Origin: Phreatobacter sp.
Lineage (GTDB): Bacteria > Pseudomonadota > Alphaproteobacteria > Rhizobiales > Phreatobacteraceae
NCBI RefSeq assembly: GCF_030691135.1
Contig: NZ_JAUYFA010000052.1
Location: forward strand, 61,117 to 125,116
DNA: 64,000 nucleotides
Direction: 5' to 3'
Shown here: positions 18,854 through 27,631 of the stretch, in pieces
Layout of the letters: each line of letters opens with the position of its first letter
Numbering within the stretch: position 1 is the first letter of the stretch
Position numbers and translations under genes: made by a program
Notes under the pieces: model-generated
Told to the model about the DNA's origin: nothing
Database searches by the model: none
The model's input: only the letters and a program-made list of their open reading frames with translations

Positions 18854-19462
18854 ATGACGTTTTCCCGCCGAGGGTTGTTCGCCGCCGCCGGCCTCCTGGC
18901 GCCGACGGCGCCCGCTCTGGCCCAGGACCGCCTGCCGCCGGTCAGCATCCGCCGCTCCGAGGTCTCTGTCTCGCGCACGCTCACCGTCGCCCGCCCCGAC
19001 CTGCCCGTTCCGGGCGATCGCGGCATGCTGTGCTATGTCCAGCACGCCATCAACCGGAACGTCCTCGTCTACGCCGCCCGCCAGCGGCCGGATGGCAGCC
19101 TCGACCCGCAGCGTCCCGTGGAGGTCTTCTGGCGCCGCTTCGGCGACGAAAACGGCAACCGTCGTGAACTGTCCTTCTTCGAGCGCGTCTTCGCCTTCGG
19201 CGTCAGCACCCAGTCCATCGACCAGGCGCGCCATTCGGCCCGCATCGCCGGCTACCGCGAGCGCGATGCGGTGATCGATGTCGGCACCGACGGCACGCCG
19301 CGCGCGCTGATGACCGTCGGCGCGCGCACCATCCGGGTCGTCTATGCCTATGCCGAGGCCGAGGACCGGCGATTCATCCCCAAGATCCACCATGTCGACA
19401 TCCACGGCATCGATATCGCCAGCGGCGAGGCGGTGCGCGAGCGCGTGCGTCTCGACATGTGA
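18854..19462 (+). CDS. Secreted DUF4833 protein
   Basis: 202 residues. The Tat-like N-terminus TFSRRGLFAAAGLLAP ends at a site near ALA-QD, so the protein is periplasmic. The rest fits DUF4833: GMLCYVQHAINRNVLVYAARQ, RPVEVFWRRFGD and PKIHHVDIHGIDI. The function of this domain is unknown. The ATG at 18854 with GAGGG upstream is preferred over an upstream start in the same frame. It stands alone on the plus strand, divergent from the ACP operon and convergent with a glycosyltransferase gene eight bases away, inside the lipid island. Confidence 0.75.
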   Translation: MTFSRRGLFAAAGLLAPTAPALAQDRLPPVSIRRSEVSVSRTLTVARPDLPVPGDRGMLCYVQHAINRNVLVYAARQRPDGSLDPQRPVEVFWRRFGDENGNRRELSFFERVFAFGVSTQSIDQARHSARIAGYRERDAVIDVGTDGTPRALMTVGARTIRVVYAYAEAEDRRFIPKIHHVDIHGIDIASGEAVRERVRLDM

Positions 19463-19470
19463 GGGCGGCT

Positions 19471-20241
19471 TCAGCGCCCGCCGGCGCTCCAGCCGAAATC
19501 GTGCCACAGCCCGCGCGGAAACGGGTTCGGCAGGCGGTTGCGCTCGATGATCTGACGCTTCAGCGGCGGCTTTGCCCGTTTCGGCTTCCACGCCCCGTCG
19601 AAATGATGGCAGAAGTGGATGTTGCGCGACAGCAGCGGCTTTCCGGCATAGAGGCCGGGCGGCACCCAGTAGATCTGTTCCAGCACTCCCACATCCCTCG
19701 GCTTCAGCGCGTAGAACAGCCGGGTGAGCGCCTTCGGGCCGGTGGCATCCTCGACGTCGTCGGTGGAGACGATCGGCCGGCGCGCGACGTTTTCCACCAT
19801 GCGGTCGATGAGTGCCTTGAAGAAGGGATGGCGCGGCGGCGCGCCGAACATACAGGTGGCGAGCTGGAAGGGCTGCTCGTAGCCGAGTTCGCGCTGGCGC
19901 TGCGGCATCAGTTGCGCTTCGATGGTGAAGACCGCCGTGTCGGTTGCACGGAAGACGTCGATCGGGCGCAGGCATTCCATGTCGAGATCGGCGTAGAAGC
20001 CGCCGTCGACATAGACGGCGACCATCCTCCAGAAATCGGCCTCGGCCACACCGAGTTTCAGCGTGTCGAAGGTCGGAAGAAGCTCGGGACAATGCTGCGC
20101 GACATAGGCGCGGCGCGCCCGTGAATCGTAGAAGCGGATATCGAGGCCCGGATTCTTCTCGCGGATCGAGCGCTGGAAGGGGACGAGATGGGCGGGGACG
20201 TCGGCTGTCTCCCAACTCTGGTGCAAGATGGCCGGAATCAT
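19471..20241 (-). CDS. DXD-motif glycosyltransferase, Gly_transf_sug (SUR1/OCH1-like) family
   Basis: 256 residues. IPAILHQSWE at the start and the DXD motif in GGFYADLDMEC (about residue 78-88) mark the GT32-like family, whose eukaryotic members include the mannosyltransferases that act on inositol-phosphoceramide. It has no signal or helix, so it acts on the cytoplasmic face. It lies 38 bp downstream of lptG on the same strand and is probably cotranscribed with lptF-lptG, which ties sugar transfer to lipid export. The sugar is not known. Confidence 0.75.
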   Translation of the reverse strand: MIPAILHQSWETADVPAHLVPFQRSIREKNPGLDIRFYDSRARRAYVAQHCPELLPTFDTLKLGVAEADFWRMVAVYVDGGFYADLDMECLRPIDVFRATDTAVFTIEAQLMPQRQRELGYEQPFQLATCMFGAPPRHPFFKALIDRMVENVARRPIVSTDDVEDATGPKALTRLFYALKPRDVGVLEQIYWVPPGLYAGKPLLSRNIHFCHHFDGAWKPKRAKPPLKRQIIERNRLPNPFPRGLWHDFGWSAGGR

Positions 20242-20279
20242 GTCTCGCCGTCACCCCGAAGAAATCTGCGTCGCCGGGG

Positions 20280-21464
20280 TCAATCCCGGCCGGCCCGTTC
20301 GATGCGTGCCATCAGGCCGAGGCCGGTAGCGATCATGGCCAGCGGCATGAACCACGCGGCGAACAGAGGAGGTAATTGCCCATATTCGCCGAGCCAGACA
20401 ACGATATTGTTGGTGACATAGAGGAAATAGCCGGCGAGCCCGATGAGGATCATCGGCTTGAAGAGGGTGCGCTGGGCCAGCAGCGTCATCGCGAGGGCGG
20501 AGGCCATCAGCATCATGCCGAGCGGCAGCACCGCCTGGGCGATCCTGACGTGCCACCAGGCCCGGTAGGCGGGCTCCCCCAGCCCCTGGATGCTGGCGAG
20601 CTGGGATAGCGTCGATTGCGGCAGGAAGCGGGCGTCGATCCCCAGATTGGCGAGCCACAGCGGCTCCAGCGGCAGGGCGATCCGCTCCTCGGCGAAGCGC
20701 CGCGCCGCGCCGTTCCCGCTCGCCGGTGTCTGGGCGCCCTCGGCCGGCGCGGTCCAGCGACTGCCGTTCCGGAAAACCCAGATCCCCGGCGTCTCGGCTG
20801 GGACGGCGCTGGCGGCCGCCATGCGGCCCGTCAGACGTCCGCCTTCCGAGAGTTCGAACAGCTGCACGTCGACCAGGGTCCGGTTGCGGAAATCGATCCG
20901 CGCCTGGACCATGTGGTTCGGCAGCACGATCCAGCGTCGCTCCTCCGGCTTCAGCCGCCGGTCGAACCACTCGCCATGGCCGCCAAGCCCGGTCTCGATC
21001 TGGATGGCGACGGCGGTTGGCCGCAGGACCGCGAGCGCCGTCACCTGGAGCGCCCCCAGAAGCACCCCGAGAACAATGATAGGCACCACCGACTGCAGCG
21101 GGGAGCGTCCGCCGTTCCAGATGACGATCCGCTCGCGCGACTGCGTCAACGTGACCTCCGACCAGAACAGGCCCATGAAACAGGCGAGCGGCAGCAGATT
21201 GCCGATCACGTCGCAGATCCGCAGCAGCAGGTACCAGAGCATGTGCAGAACGAGCCCCGGAACGCCGCCGGTCGCCTGGGCGATGACCTGGTTGGCCCGC
21301 GACGCGAGGTCCAGCGTCAGCGCCACGATCAGGAGGGCGGCCAGTACCGTCCCGATATGGCTCGCATGGGCGAGGGTGAGCGTGCGCGTATAGGTGCCGA
21401 AGGCGACGAGCCCGAAGCGGCGCCCCTTGTCATCGGCGGGAACGGGGGTCGGGACGGCGGTCAC
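20280..21464 (-). CDS. lptG: LptG-type permease of an LPS-transport-like ABC exporter
   Basis: 394 residues: three N-terminal helices, a periplasmic beta-jellyroll domain (about residues 120-270) and three C-terminal helices, the LptF/LptG layout. SRANQVIAQATGGVPGLVLHM and ERIVIWNGGRSPLQSV match the family coupling region. The GTG start overlaps the lptF stop by four bases. In the known system LptF and LptG pull lipid out of the inner membrane with LptB. Here they sit in a sphingolipid island beside a glycosyltransferase, so the cargo may not be LPS. Confidence 0.8.
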   Translation of the reverse strand: MTAVPTPVPADDKGRRFGLVAFGTYTRTLTLAHASHIGTVLAALLIVALTLDLASRANQVIAQATGGVPGLVLHMLWYLLLRICDVIGNLLPLACFMGLFWSEVTLTQSRERIVIWNGGRSPLQSVVPIIVLGVLLGALQVTALAVLRPTAVAIQIETGLGGHGEWFDRRLKPEERRWIVLPNHMVQARIDFRNRTLVDVQLFELSEGGRLTGRMAAASAVPAETPGIWVFRNGSRWTAPAEGAQTPASGNGAARRFAEERIALPLEPLWLANLGIDARFLPQSTLSQLASIQGLGEPAYRAWWHVRIAQAVLPLGMMLMASALAMTLLAQRTLFKPMILIGLAGYFLYVTNNIVVWLGEYGQLPPLFAAWFMPLAMIATGLGLMARIERAGRD

Positions 21465-22681
21465 GAGCGGCTGAGCCCGGGGCGCGCGATCGCTGAGGAG
21501 CGCAGCGCCACCGCCGTGATGAGCGCCGACCCAATGGCGAGGCCGCCGCCGGCCACCAGCAGCAGCACCGGCCACAGGCCCATCCACAGCAGCCCGGCCA
21601 GAACCGAGGTGCCGGCGATCTCCATGGCCATCAGTCCCGCGCAGGCCAGCGGCAGGACGAAGGCCTGGTTGGCGCGGGTGGTGAACGACAGGGCAAGAAG
21701 GGCGATCAGCGGCGCGATAAGGCAGAGGAGACTGCGCCCGATACGCTTGGCCAGTTCCAGCCGTTCCGGGGTCCGCGCCATGGCGCCGACGAACAGTTCC
21801 GGCAAGGTCAGTTCGGCGATGTTCCGCCCGCGCGGGTCGAAAGGCACGACGTCGTTGAAGACGAGGCTCTGCTGGGTCGCCGTGCCGCGCAGCGAGGAGG
21901 CCGGCGCGACGGGCACGCGCTGGGCCCCGTTGGCGACTGCCCCCGGCTGCGGCGCCGGGAAGTCGTCGACGGCGAAATCGTAGAGGTGCAGGGCCACACG
22001 GCCGTTGATGTCGGGGCCGATCAGGCGGGTGCCGTTGGCGACCACGACGCGCTCACCGCCGCCTTCGGTGGGCTGCCGCACGAAGAGGCGCGGCGTCGGC
22101 ACGCCGTCGGAGCGCGGGATCACCGCCACCGTGCCGATCTTCGTCTCGAACAGGCGGTTGGCCGTCACCGTTCCGCCGGTGAGAGCGTGGTACTGGGCCG
22201 AGAACATCACCAGCCGGAAGGCGTAGCGGGACAGGGGATCGACGAAGCCGCCGACCGTGAGGGCGGCGATCTGCGCGACGATCCCGATGCGGATGACAAG
22301 GCGGATCAGGCCGTGCGGCGGAATGCCGAGGCTCGACAGCATGAGAAACTCGCGGTCTTCCCTCAGGCTGAGCGCAACCCGATACACCGCGATGAGAATG
22401 GCGGTCGGCAGCGCCAGCTCGAACACCTGGGGCAGCATGGTCGCCATCATCGCGATGGTCTTCGTCAGCGACGCGCGGATCTTCAGCACCTCCTCCAGGA
22501 GGCCGGAGATGAGCTGTTCGGCGACGAAGATGCTCTCGATGAGGAGCAGCACGAGCGCTACCTGCACGGTTACGTCGCGCATGATCCTCCCCGCCTGCTG
22601 GCTGGGAAAGCGGCGCGTCCGCCCCGTCAGATCCAGTTGCGAGACGAGCCGCCTCTTCAGGGCGAAGAAGGTCCTCACCAC
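21461..22681 (-). CDS. lptF: LptF-type permease of an LPS-transport-like ABC exporter
   Basis: 406 residues with the same three helices, jellyroll, three helices plan as LptG. The N-terminal half has the coupling-helix region LREDREFLMLSSLGIPPHGLIR; the periplasmic part runs from about 150 to 290 and contains a Pro/Ala-rich insert near 230-255. Starts with GTG, with a second GTG as the next codon. First gene of lptF-lptG-glycosyltransferase, divergent from the GNAT-pgpA pair across 106 bp. Whether it is the only lptF of the genome cannot be told from the window. Confidence 0.8.
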   Translation of the reverse strand: MVRTFFALKRRLVSQLDLTGRTRRFPSQQAGRIMRDVTVQVALVLLLIESIFVAEQLISGLLEEVLKIRASLTKTIAMMATMLPQVFELALPTAILIAVYRVALSLREDREFLMLSSLGIPPHGLIRLVIRIGIVAQIAALTVGGFVDPLSRYAFRLVMFSAQYHALTGGTVTANRLFETKIGTVAVIPRSDGVPTPRLFVRQPTEGGGERVVVANGTRLIGPDINGRVALHLYDFAVDDFPAPQPGAVANGAQRVPVAPASSLRGTATQQSLVFNDVVPFDPRGRNIAELTLPELFVGAMARTPERLELAKRIGRSLLCLIAPLIALLALSFTTRANQAFVLPLACAGLMAMEIAGTSVLAGLLWMGLWPVLLLVAGGGLAIGSALITAVALRSSAIARPGLSRS

Positions 22682-22787
22682 GCCGGGCGCCCCGTGCTGG
22701 CATCGGCCTGCGCCTGGGTGTAGACAGCGCAGATCCTATGCATTCTGAACGGCAGCGGGCTCCCGCGCCCATCGGGGACGAATTCGG

Positions 22788-23924
22788 TTGCAGATTGCTG
22801 AAGCACGGTCACGGCGCGATTTTAGACGCTTCATCCGCCTCCCGCGACAACTCTATTCGGGAATGCCCGGATTTCAGCCGCCGCTCGATCTGGAGCGCTT
22901 CCTGCTGCTCGATCCGCGTGTGGCACCCTTCTTCACCCATGGTGAGGCCGCCTTCTTCATCGCCAGCGACGCGGCCGGCCGGCCCCTCGGCCGTATCTCC
23001 GCCCAGTTCGACCGGCTGACGCCGGCCGATCGCATCGGGACCGGGCATTTCGGCTGCCTCGATGCGGTGGACGATCCGGCCGTCGTGGCGGCGCTCGTCG
23101 CCGCCGCGCGCCGCTGGCACGCCGAGCGCGGCCGCCATCGTCTCGAGGGCCCCTTCACCTATTCCATCAACGAGGAGGCCGGCACCCAGATCGCCGGCCA
23201 GGACCGCGGTGACATGGTGCTGATGCCCTGGCATCCGCCCTATCTCGGCGCCCATGTCGAGGCCTCTGGCCTCGTCCCGGTCAAGGACTTGCTGGCCTAT
23301 AGCGTGCCGCTCGTCGAAGGCGCGCATCGGCGGGGCGCCCGCTTCGCGCAATTGCCCGAAGGCAGCCGCGTCAAGGTCCGTCAGCTCGATCTCGGCAACC
23401 TTGCCGGCGAGGCCGCCATCATGACCGACCTCTACAATGCCTCCTGGCGCGACAACTGGGGCTTCATCCCGCTGGCGGCGGCGGAGTTCACCACGCTCCT
23501 CAGGGTGATCCGGCCGATCCTCAGGCCGGCTCATGCGGTCATCCTCGAACATGACGGGCGGCCCGCCGCCTTCGCTTTCATCATGCCCAACGGCTATGAG
23601 CTCTTTCGCGGCTTTCGCGGCCGGCTGCTGCCCTTCAACTGGGCGCGGCTCGTCTGGCGCGTCCTGACACATCGCTTCGCCTCCAAGCGGGTGACGCTGC
23701 TGGGCGTCAGGACGGACCTGCGCGACACGATTCTCGGTGCGTTACTGCCGATCGTCGCAATCGCCAGGCTCGTCGCCGCCAATCCGGAACCTGCCGAGAT
23801 CGAGATGAGCTGGATTCTTGACGACAATCTGCGTATGCGCCGTATCATCGAAGCGTTGGGCGGAACCATATCCAAGCGCTACCGGATCTATGCCGATCCG
23901 GAACCGACGGGCGACGGGTCATGA
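22788..23924 (+). CDS. GNAT-fold N-acyltransferase, candidate bacterial ceramide synthase
   Basis: 378 residues of the large GNAT-like family that opens with ...RRDFRRFIRLPRQLYSGMP, followed by FFTHGEAAFFIASDAAGRPLGRI. The second half holds another GNAT-like core (AVILEHDGRPAAFAFIMPN). In Caulobacter a GNAT-type protein encoded near spt N-acylates the sphingoid base; this gene's family and position suggest the same job. It begins with TTG preceded by GGGGA. Its stop overlaps the pgpA start by four bases. Family assignment is good, specific function moderate. Confidence 0.6.
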   Translation: MQIAEARSRRDFRRFIRLPRQLYSGMPGFQPPLDLERFLLLDPRVAPFFTHGEAAFFIASDAAGRPLGRISAQFDRLTPADRIGTGHFGCLDAVDDPAVVAALVAAARRWHAERGRHRLEGPFTYSINEEAGTQIAGQDRGDMVLMPWHPPYLGAHVEASGLVPVKDLLAYSVPLVEGAHRRGARFAQLPEGSRVKVRQLDLGNLAGEAAIMTDLYNASWRDNWGFIPLAAAEFTTLLRVIRPILRPAHAVILEHDGRPAAFAFIMPNGYELFRGFRGRLLPFNWARLVWRVLTHRFASKRVTLLGVRTDLRDTILGALLPIVAIARLVAANPEPAEIEMSWILDDNLRMRRIIEALGGTISKRYRIYADPEPTGDGS

Positions 23925-24430
23925 GCACGGCAGGCAGTACGGGCGTTCTCCCCCCGGTGGACGCCGCTTTTCTGGTGAGCCATCCCGCGCCGCTGGTGGC
24001 GCTGGTCGGCGGCGCCGGCCTCTTTCCCTATGGACCGGGGACACTCGGCGCCCTCGTCGGCATCCCGCTCGGCCTCGCGCTGCAGATGGCGCCGGCCGTC
24101 GTGGCGCTCGCCCTGGTGGCAGCTGCCTTCGCCTTCGGGGTCTGGGCCTGCGGCGTCACCGCTATGCGGTCCGGGGTCCATGATCACCCCGCCATCGTCT
24201 TCGACGAGACCTGGGCCATGGCCGCCGTCATCGCCTTTTCGCCGCCGGGACTGCGGGCCGTCGTGGTCGGCTTCCTCGCCTTCCGCTTCTTCGACATCGT
24301 GAAGCCCTGGCCGATCGGTCATATCGACCAGAACGTCGCGGCAGGTTTCGGCATCATGCTGGACGATGCGGTCGCCGCGGTCTTCGCGCTGGCGCTCGTT
24401 GTCGGTCTTTCGCGCCTCGGCTGGCTGTAG
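23921..24430 (+). CDS. pgpA: PgpA-type phosphatidylglycerophosphatase, possible inositol-lipid phosphatase
   Basis: 169-residue membrane phosphatase with the PgpA signatures: GPGTLGALVGIPLG, DHPAIVFDETWAM (metal-binding acidic residues), FRFFDIVKPWPI and GFGIMLDDAVAA. The classic reaction is PGP to PG. It is translationally coupled (ATGA) to the GNAT acyltransferase gene of the sphingolipid island, and a CDP-alcohol transferase plus inositol-phosphate synthase are encoded nearby. It may therefore remove phosphate from phosphatidylinositol phosphate here. If it is the only pgpA in the genome it must also serve PG synthesis. Confidence 0.85.
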   Translation: MSTAGSTGVLPPVDAAFLVSHPAPLVALVGGAGLFPYGPGTLGALVGIPLGLALQMAPAVVALALVAAAFAFGVWACGVTAMRSGVHDHPAIVFDETWAMAAVIAFSPPGLRAVVVGFLAFRFFDIVKPWPIGHIDQNVAAGFGIMLDDAVAAVFALALVVGLSRLGWL

Positions 24431-24467
24431 TCCGCCTTCGGGGTCGCGGGCGGCCGGGACGTCCGGC

Positions 24468-24548
24468 TCACACGCCGACGATCACCCGCATGGTGAGCAG
24501 TCCGCAGGCCAGCGCGACGGCGATCCCCAGTCCATCGAAGAGTTGCAT
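24468..24548 (-). CDS. Possible 26-residue single-helix membrane peptide
   Basis: Between the convergent pgpA and lptB genes. A short frame codes for MQLFDGLGIAVALACGLLTM plus six residues, one hydrophobic helix. Third codon positions are nearly all G or C, as in the real genes around it. There is only a weak GGGG ribosome site. Low confidence: it may be chance coding in a 262-bp spacer. Confidence 0.3.
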   Translation of the reverse strand: MQLFDGLGIAVALACGLLTMRVIVGV

Positions 24549-24692
24549 CCACGTAACCCCGTCATGTCTGCCGGAAACGTGCACCAACATGATGAATGAA
24601 CCGTGTCGCAAGAACGGCCGCTTCGTTGCGGCATTATGTCGACGGCGCGGCGTTAGCGCGAGAGGCCGGTCAAGAACGGGCCGAGACAGCCG

Positions 24693-25409
24693 TCAGAGCA
24701 CGAAATCCGTGCCCAGATAGACCGCCTTCACCCGCGGATCGGCGACGATATGCTCGACCGAGCCGGAGGCGAGGATCAGCCCGCCGTCGAGAATATAGGC
24801 GCGGTCGACGAGGCTCAGCGTCTCGCGCACGTTGTGGTCGGTCACCAGAACGCCGATGCCCCCCGCCGCGAGCTTGCGCACGAGGATGCGCACCTCCGAT
24901 ACCGCGATGGGGTCGACGCCGGCGAAGGGCTCGTCCAGCAAGATGAAGGAGGGATCGCTCGCCAGGGTCCGGGCGATCTCCAGCCGCCGCCGTTCGCCAC
25001 CGGACAGCGCGCCCGCCTTGGAGCGGCGCACATGGGTGATGCCGAATTCCTCCAGCAGGCCGTCCAGCCTGCGGTGCCGTGCCTGCCGTTCGCCGATGAG
25101 CGATTCCAGCACGATGAGGATGTTGTCCTCCACTGAGACCCCGCGGAAGATCGAGGCCTCCTGCGGCAGGTAGCCGAGGCCCATGCGGGCGCGCATGAAC
25201 AGCGGCAGGCGCGTGATGTTCTTGTCGTCGAGCATGACGACACCGCTGTCGGGCACCTGCATGCCCGCGATCATCGAGAAGGTGGTGGTCTTGCCGGCAC
25301 CATTGGGCCCGAGCAGGCCGACGACCTCGCCCCGGCGCAGGGCGAGATCCACCCCGCGGACCGTGGGGCGGCCGTCATGCGATTTGACCAGCCGGCGCGC
25401 GATCAGCAT
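24693..25409 (-). CDS. lptB: LptB-type ATPase of an LPS-transport-like exporter
   Basis: 238 residues, ABC ATPase with Walker A GPNGAGKTTTF, the LptB-typical GLGYLPQEASIFRGVSVEDNI, signature LSGGERRRLEIAR, Walker B FILLDEPFAGVDP and switch His in VTDHNVRETL. It powers LptF/LptG. It lies 52 bp downstream of the inositol-phosphate synthase gene on the same strand, so probably in one operon with it. No lptA or lptC is adjacent, unlike the usual lptCA-lptB locus. This supports a second, lipid-specific set, but other lpt genes may lie elsewhere. Confidence 0.88.
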   Translation of the reverse strand: MLIARRLVKSHDGRPTVRGVDLALRRGEVVGLLGPNGAGKTTTFSMIAGMQVPDSGVVMLDDKNITRLPLFMRARMGLGYLPQEASIFRGVSVEDNILIVLESLIGERQARHRRLDGLLEEFGITHVRRSKAGALSGGERRRLEIARTLASDPSFILLDEPFAGVDPIAVSEVRILVRKLAAGGIGVLVTDHNVRETLSLVDRAYILDGGLILASGSVEHIVADPRVKAVYLGTDFVL

Positions 25410-25461
25410 GGCGCGGACCCTTCAGGGTGCGCCGGCAGCCGTTTCGCTGCCGGAACGGTCC

Positions 25462-26541
25462 TCAGCTCTCGCCCTCGATGAACGCGTTGGTCCGGTCGCG
25501 GGCTTCCGGATCGGTGTACTGCTGGGGCGGCGATTTCATGAAATAGCTCGACGGTCCGCCGATCGGCCCGCCGATCTTGCGGTCGAGCGCGATGCGGCAG
25601 CAGCGCACCGCATCGATGACGACGCCGGCCGAATTGGGCGAATCCCAGACCTCGAGCTTGAGTTCCATGTTCAGCGGCACGCCACCGAAACCGGTGCCCT
25701 CGATGCGGATATAGGCCATCTTCCGGTCGTCGAGGAACGGCACGAAATCGCTCGGCCCGATATGGATGTTGTCGGCGGCGATCGGCACGTCGATCTGGCT
25801 GGAGACCGCCTGGGTCTTCGACTTCTTCTTCGACGACAGGCGCTCGCGCTCGAGCATGTTGAGGAAGTCGGTGTTGCCGCCGAAATTGAGCTGGTAGGTC
25901 CGCTCGATCTTGACGCCGCGGTCCTCGTAGAGACGGGCGAGCACACGGTGGACGATGGTCGCCCCGACCTGGCTCTTGATGTCGTCGCCGACGATCGGCA
26001 GGCCCTTGTCGGCGAAACGCTTCGCCCAGTGCGGGTCGGAGGCGATGAAGACCGGCACGCAGTTGATGTAGCCGCAGCCTGCCGCGAGGGCGCATTCGGC
26101 ATAGAACTCGCTGGCCTGCTGCGAACCGACCGGCAGGTAGGAGATGATGACCTCGGCGCGGGCAGCCTTGAGCACGGCGACGACGTCTGCCGGCGCCGCC
26201 GTCGACTCGGTCACCACGTCGACGAGGTGCTTGCCGACGCCGTCGAGCGTCGGACCACGCTGGACCGTCACGCCGGTCTGCGGCACCTTGGCGAACTGGA
26301 TCGTGTTGTTCGGCTTGGCGAGGATGGCCTCGGCGACATCCTGGCCGACCTTCCGGCTGTCGATGTCGAAGGCGGCCACGATCTCCATGTCGCGGATATG
26401 GTAGTCGCCGACCACGACGTTCATCAGACCCGGGATCGACTCACCGGGCTTGGCGTCCTTGTAGTACTGCAGACCCTGAACGAACGAAGCGGCGCAATTG
26501 CCGACACCGACGATGGCAACACGAATGGCAGACCGTGACAC
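25462..26541 (-). CDS. ino1: myo-Inositol-1-phosphate synthase
   Basis: Converts glucose-6-phosphate to inositol-1-phosphate with bound NAD. The 359 residues match the bacterial (actinobacterial-type) Ino1: [17 protein letters not shown] (NAD loop), [40 protein letters not shown] with the catalytic Lys, and [12 protein letters not shown]. Few alphaproteobacteria need this enzyme except for inositol lipids or compatible solutes. Its setting beside ceramide-synthesis genes and in one operon with lptB argues for an inositol lipid. Divergent from the epimerase-type reductase gene, 85 bp away. Confidence 0.93.
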   Translation of the reverse strand: MSRSAIRVAIVGVGNCAASFVQGLQYYKDAKPGESIPGLMNVVVGDYHIRDMEIVAAFDIDSRKVGQDVAEAILAKPNNTIQFAKVPQTGVTVQRGPTLDGVGKHLVDVVTESTAAPADVVAVLKAARAEVIISYLPVGSQQASEFYAECALAAGCGYINCVPVFIASDPHWAKRFADKGLPIVGDDIKSQVGATIVHRVLARLYEDRGVKIERTYQLNFGGNTDFLNMLERERLSSKKKSKTQAVSSQIDVPIAADNIHIGPSDFVPFLDDRKMAYIRIEGTGFGGVPLNMELKLEVWDSPNSAGVVIDAVRCCRIALDRKIGGPIGGPSSYFMKSPPQQYTDPEARDRTNAFIEGES

Positions 26542-26626
26542 GAATTATCTCCAGGCGCTCGGGCCGAAGACCACCGGCTGCGCGCGGCTCCTTATACTTC
26601 ATTGTTTCGTCATTTGAAGTGCTTCC

Positions 26627-27595
26627 GTGATGATGGTCACAGGCGCTGCAGGGCTGCTCGGCAACAGCGTTTTGCGGCTGGCCGCGGCGCGCGGCCTGGC
26701 CGTCACCACATGGCTGCGCGGCAGGGCCGGGGAGCGGACGCTGGCGGGCCTTGATGTGCCGGTGATCTTCGCCGACCTGGCGAACGATGAGCTCGAAAAG
26801 CATGTCGAAAGCGCCGGTGTGATCGTCCATTGCGCCGCCCGGGTGGGAATCGGCCGCACCGATGCGGCTGGCTTCCACCGCGACAATGTCCTTGCGACGC
26901 AACGCCTGGCGAGCGCCTGCCGTGCCGTCGGTGCACGCCTCATCCATGTCTCGACGGTGGACACGCTGGTCTGGGGAACACGGGACAGGCCGGGCGGCGA
27001 GACCCCCGCCGGACCCCATGCAAGTGATACCACTTACGCGGCGTCCAAACGCCACGCCGAGGCCGCGGTTATCGCCGAGATGGGCCGGGGCCTTGACGCG
27101 ACCATCGTCCATCCCGGCTTCCTGCTCGGCCCCTGGGACTGGAAGCCCTCCTCCGGGCGCATGATCCTCGCCGCCGCGCGCGGGCCGTTCACCCTGGCCC
27201 CGCCCGGCGGCAACGATTTCTGCCATGCCGGGGCCGTCGCCGAAGCGCTCCTCGCCCTTGCCGACAGGCGCCCGCCCTCGGACCGCTATGTCCTCTCCGG
27301 CGAGGCCCTGACCTATGCGGAGGCCTTCGGGCTGATGCGGCAGGTGGCCGGACGCCCGGCGCGCGTCATCCCCGCGCCGGCTGCCGCCGTCATGGCGGCT
27401 GGATATGCGGGCGACCTGTGGGGACGGCTGTCCGGCCGTGAACCGGCCCTCAACAGCGCCGCGGCCGCCATCGCCTGCCAGCCGCATCACTTCTCCTCCG
27501 CCCGTGCCATCGCGGAGATCGGCTACCGTCCGCGCCCGGCCATCGAGGCCATGCGCGAAGCGTGGACATGGTTCGTCGAACGCGGCTATGCGTGA
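26627..27595 (+). CDS. Extended SDR (epimerase/dehydratase family), candidate ceramide reductase
   Basis: About 322 residues; GTG at 26627 and ATGs at 26630 and 26633 are all possible starts. NAD(P) loop VTGAAGLLG, then HVSTVDTLVWG and TTYAASKRHAEA (Tyr and Lys), then a 3-beta-HSD-like C-terminal region. In Caulobacter an epimerase-family enzyme (CerR) reduces the keto group of the sphingoid chain; this protein is of the same family and sits in the same kind of locus. Followed after 36 bp by the GT4 glycosyltransferase gene. It could instead act on a nucleotide sugar. Confidence 0.6.
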   Translation: MMMVTGAAGLLGNSVLRLAAARGLAVTTWLRGRAGERTLAGLDVPVIFADLANDELEKHVESAGVIVHCAARVGIGRTDAAGFHRDNVLATQRLASACRAVGARLIHVSTVDTLVWGTRDRPGGETPAGPHASDTTYAASKRHAEAAVIAEMGRGLDATIVHPGFLLGPWDWKPSSGRMILAAARGPFTLAPPGGNDFCHAGAVAEALLALADRRPPSDRYVLSGEALTYAEAFGLMRQVAGRPARVIPAPAAAVMAAGYAGDLWGRLSGREPALNSAAAAIACQPHHFSSARAIAEIGYRPRPAIEAMREAWTWFVERGYA

Positions 27596-27631
27596 CCGCC
27601 CGCCGCCCCGTCCGTCGATGAAAGTCCCGTC

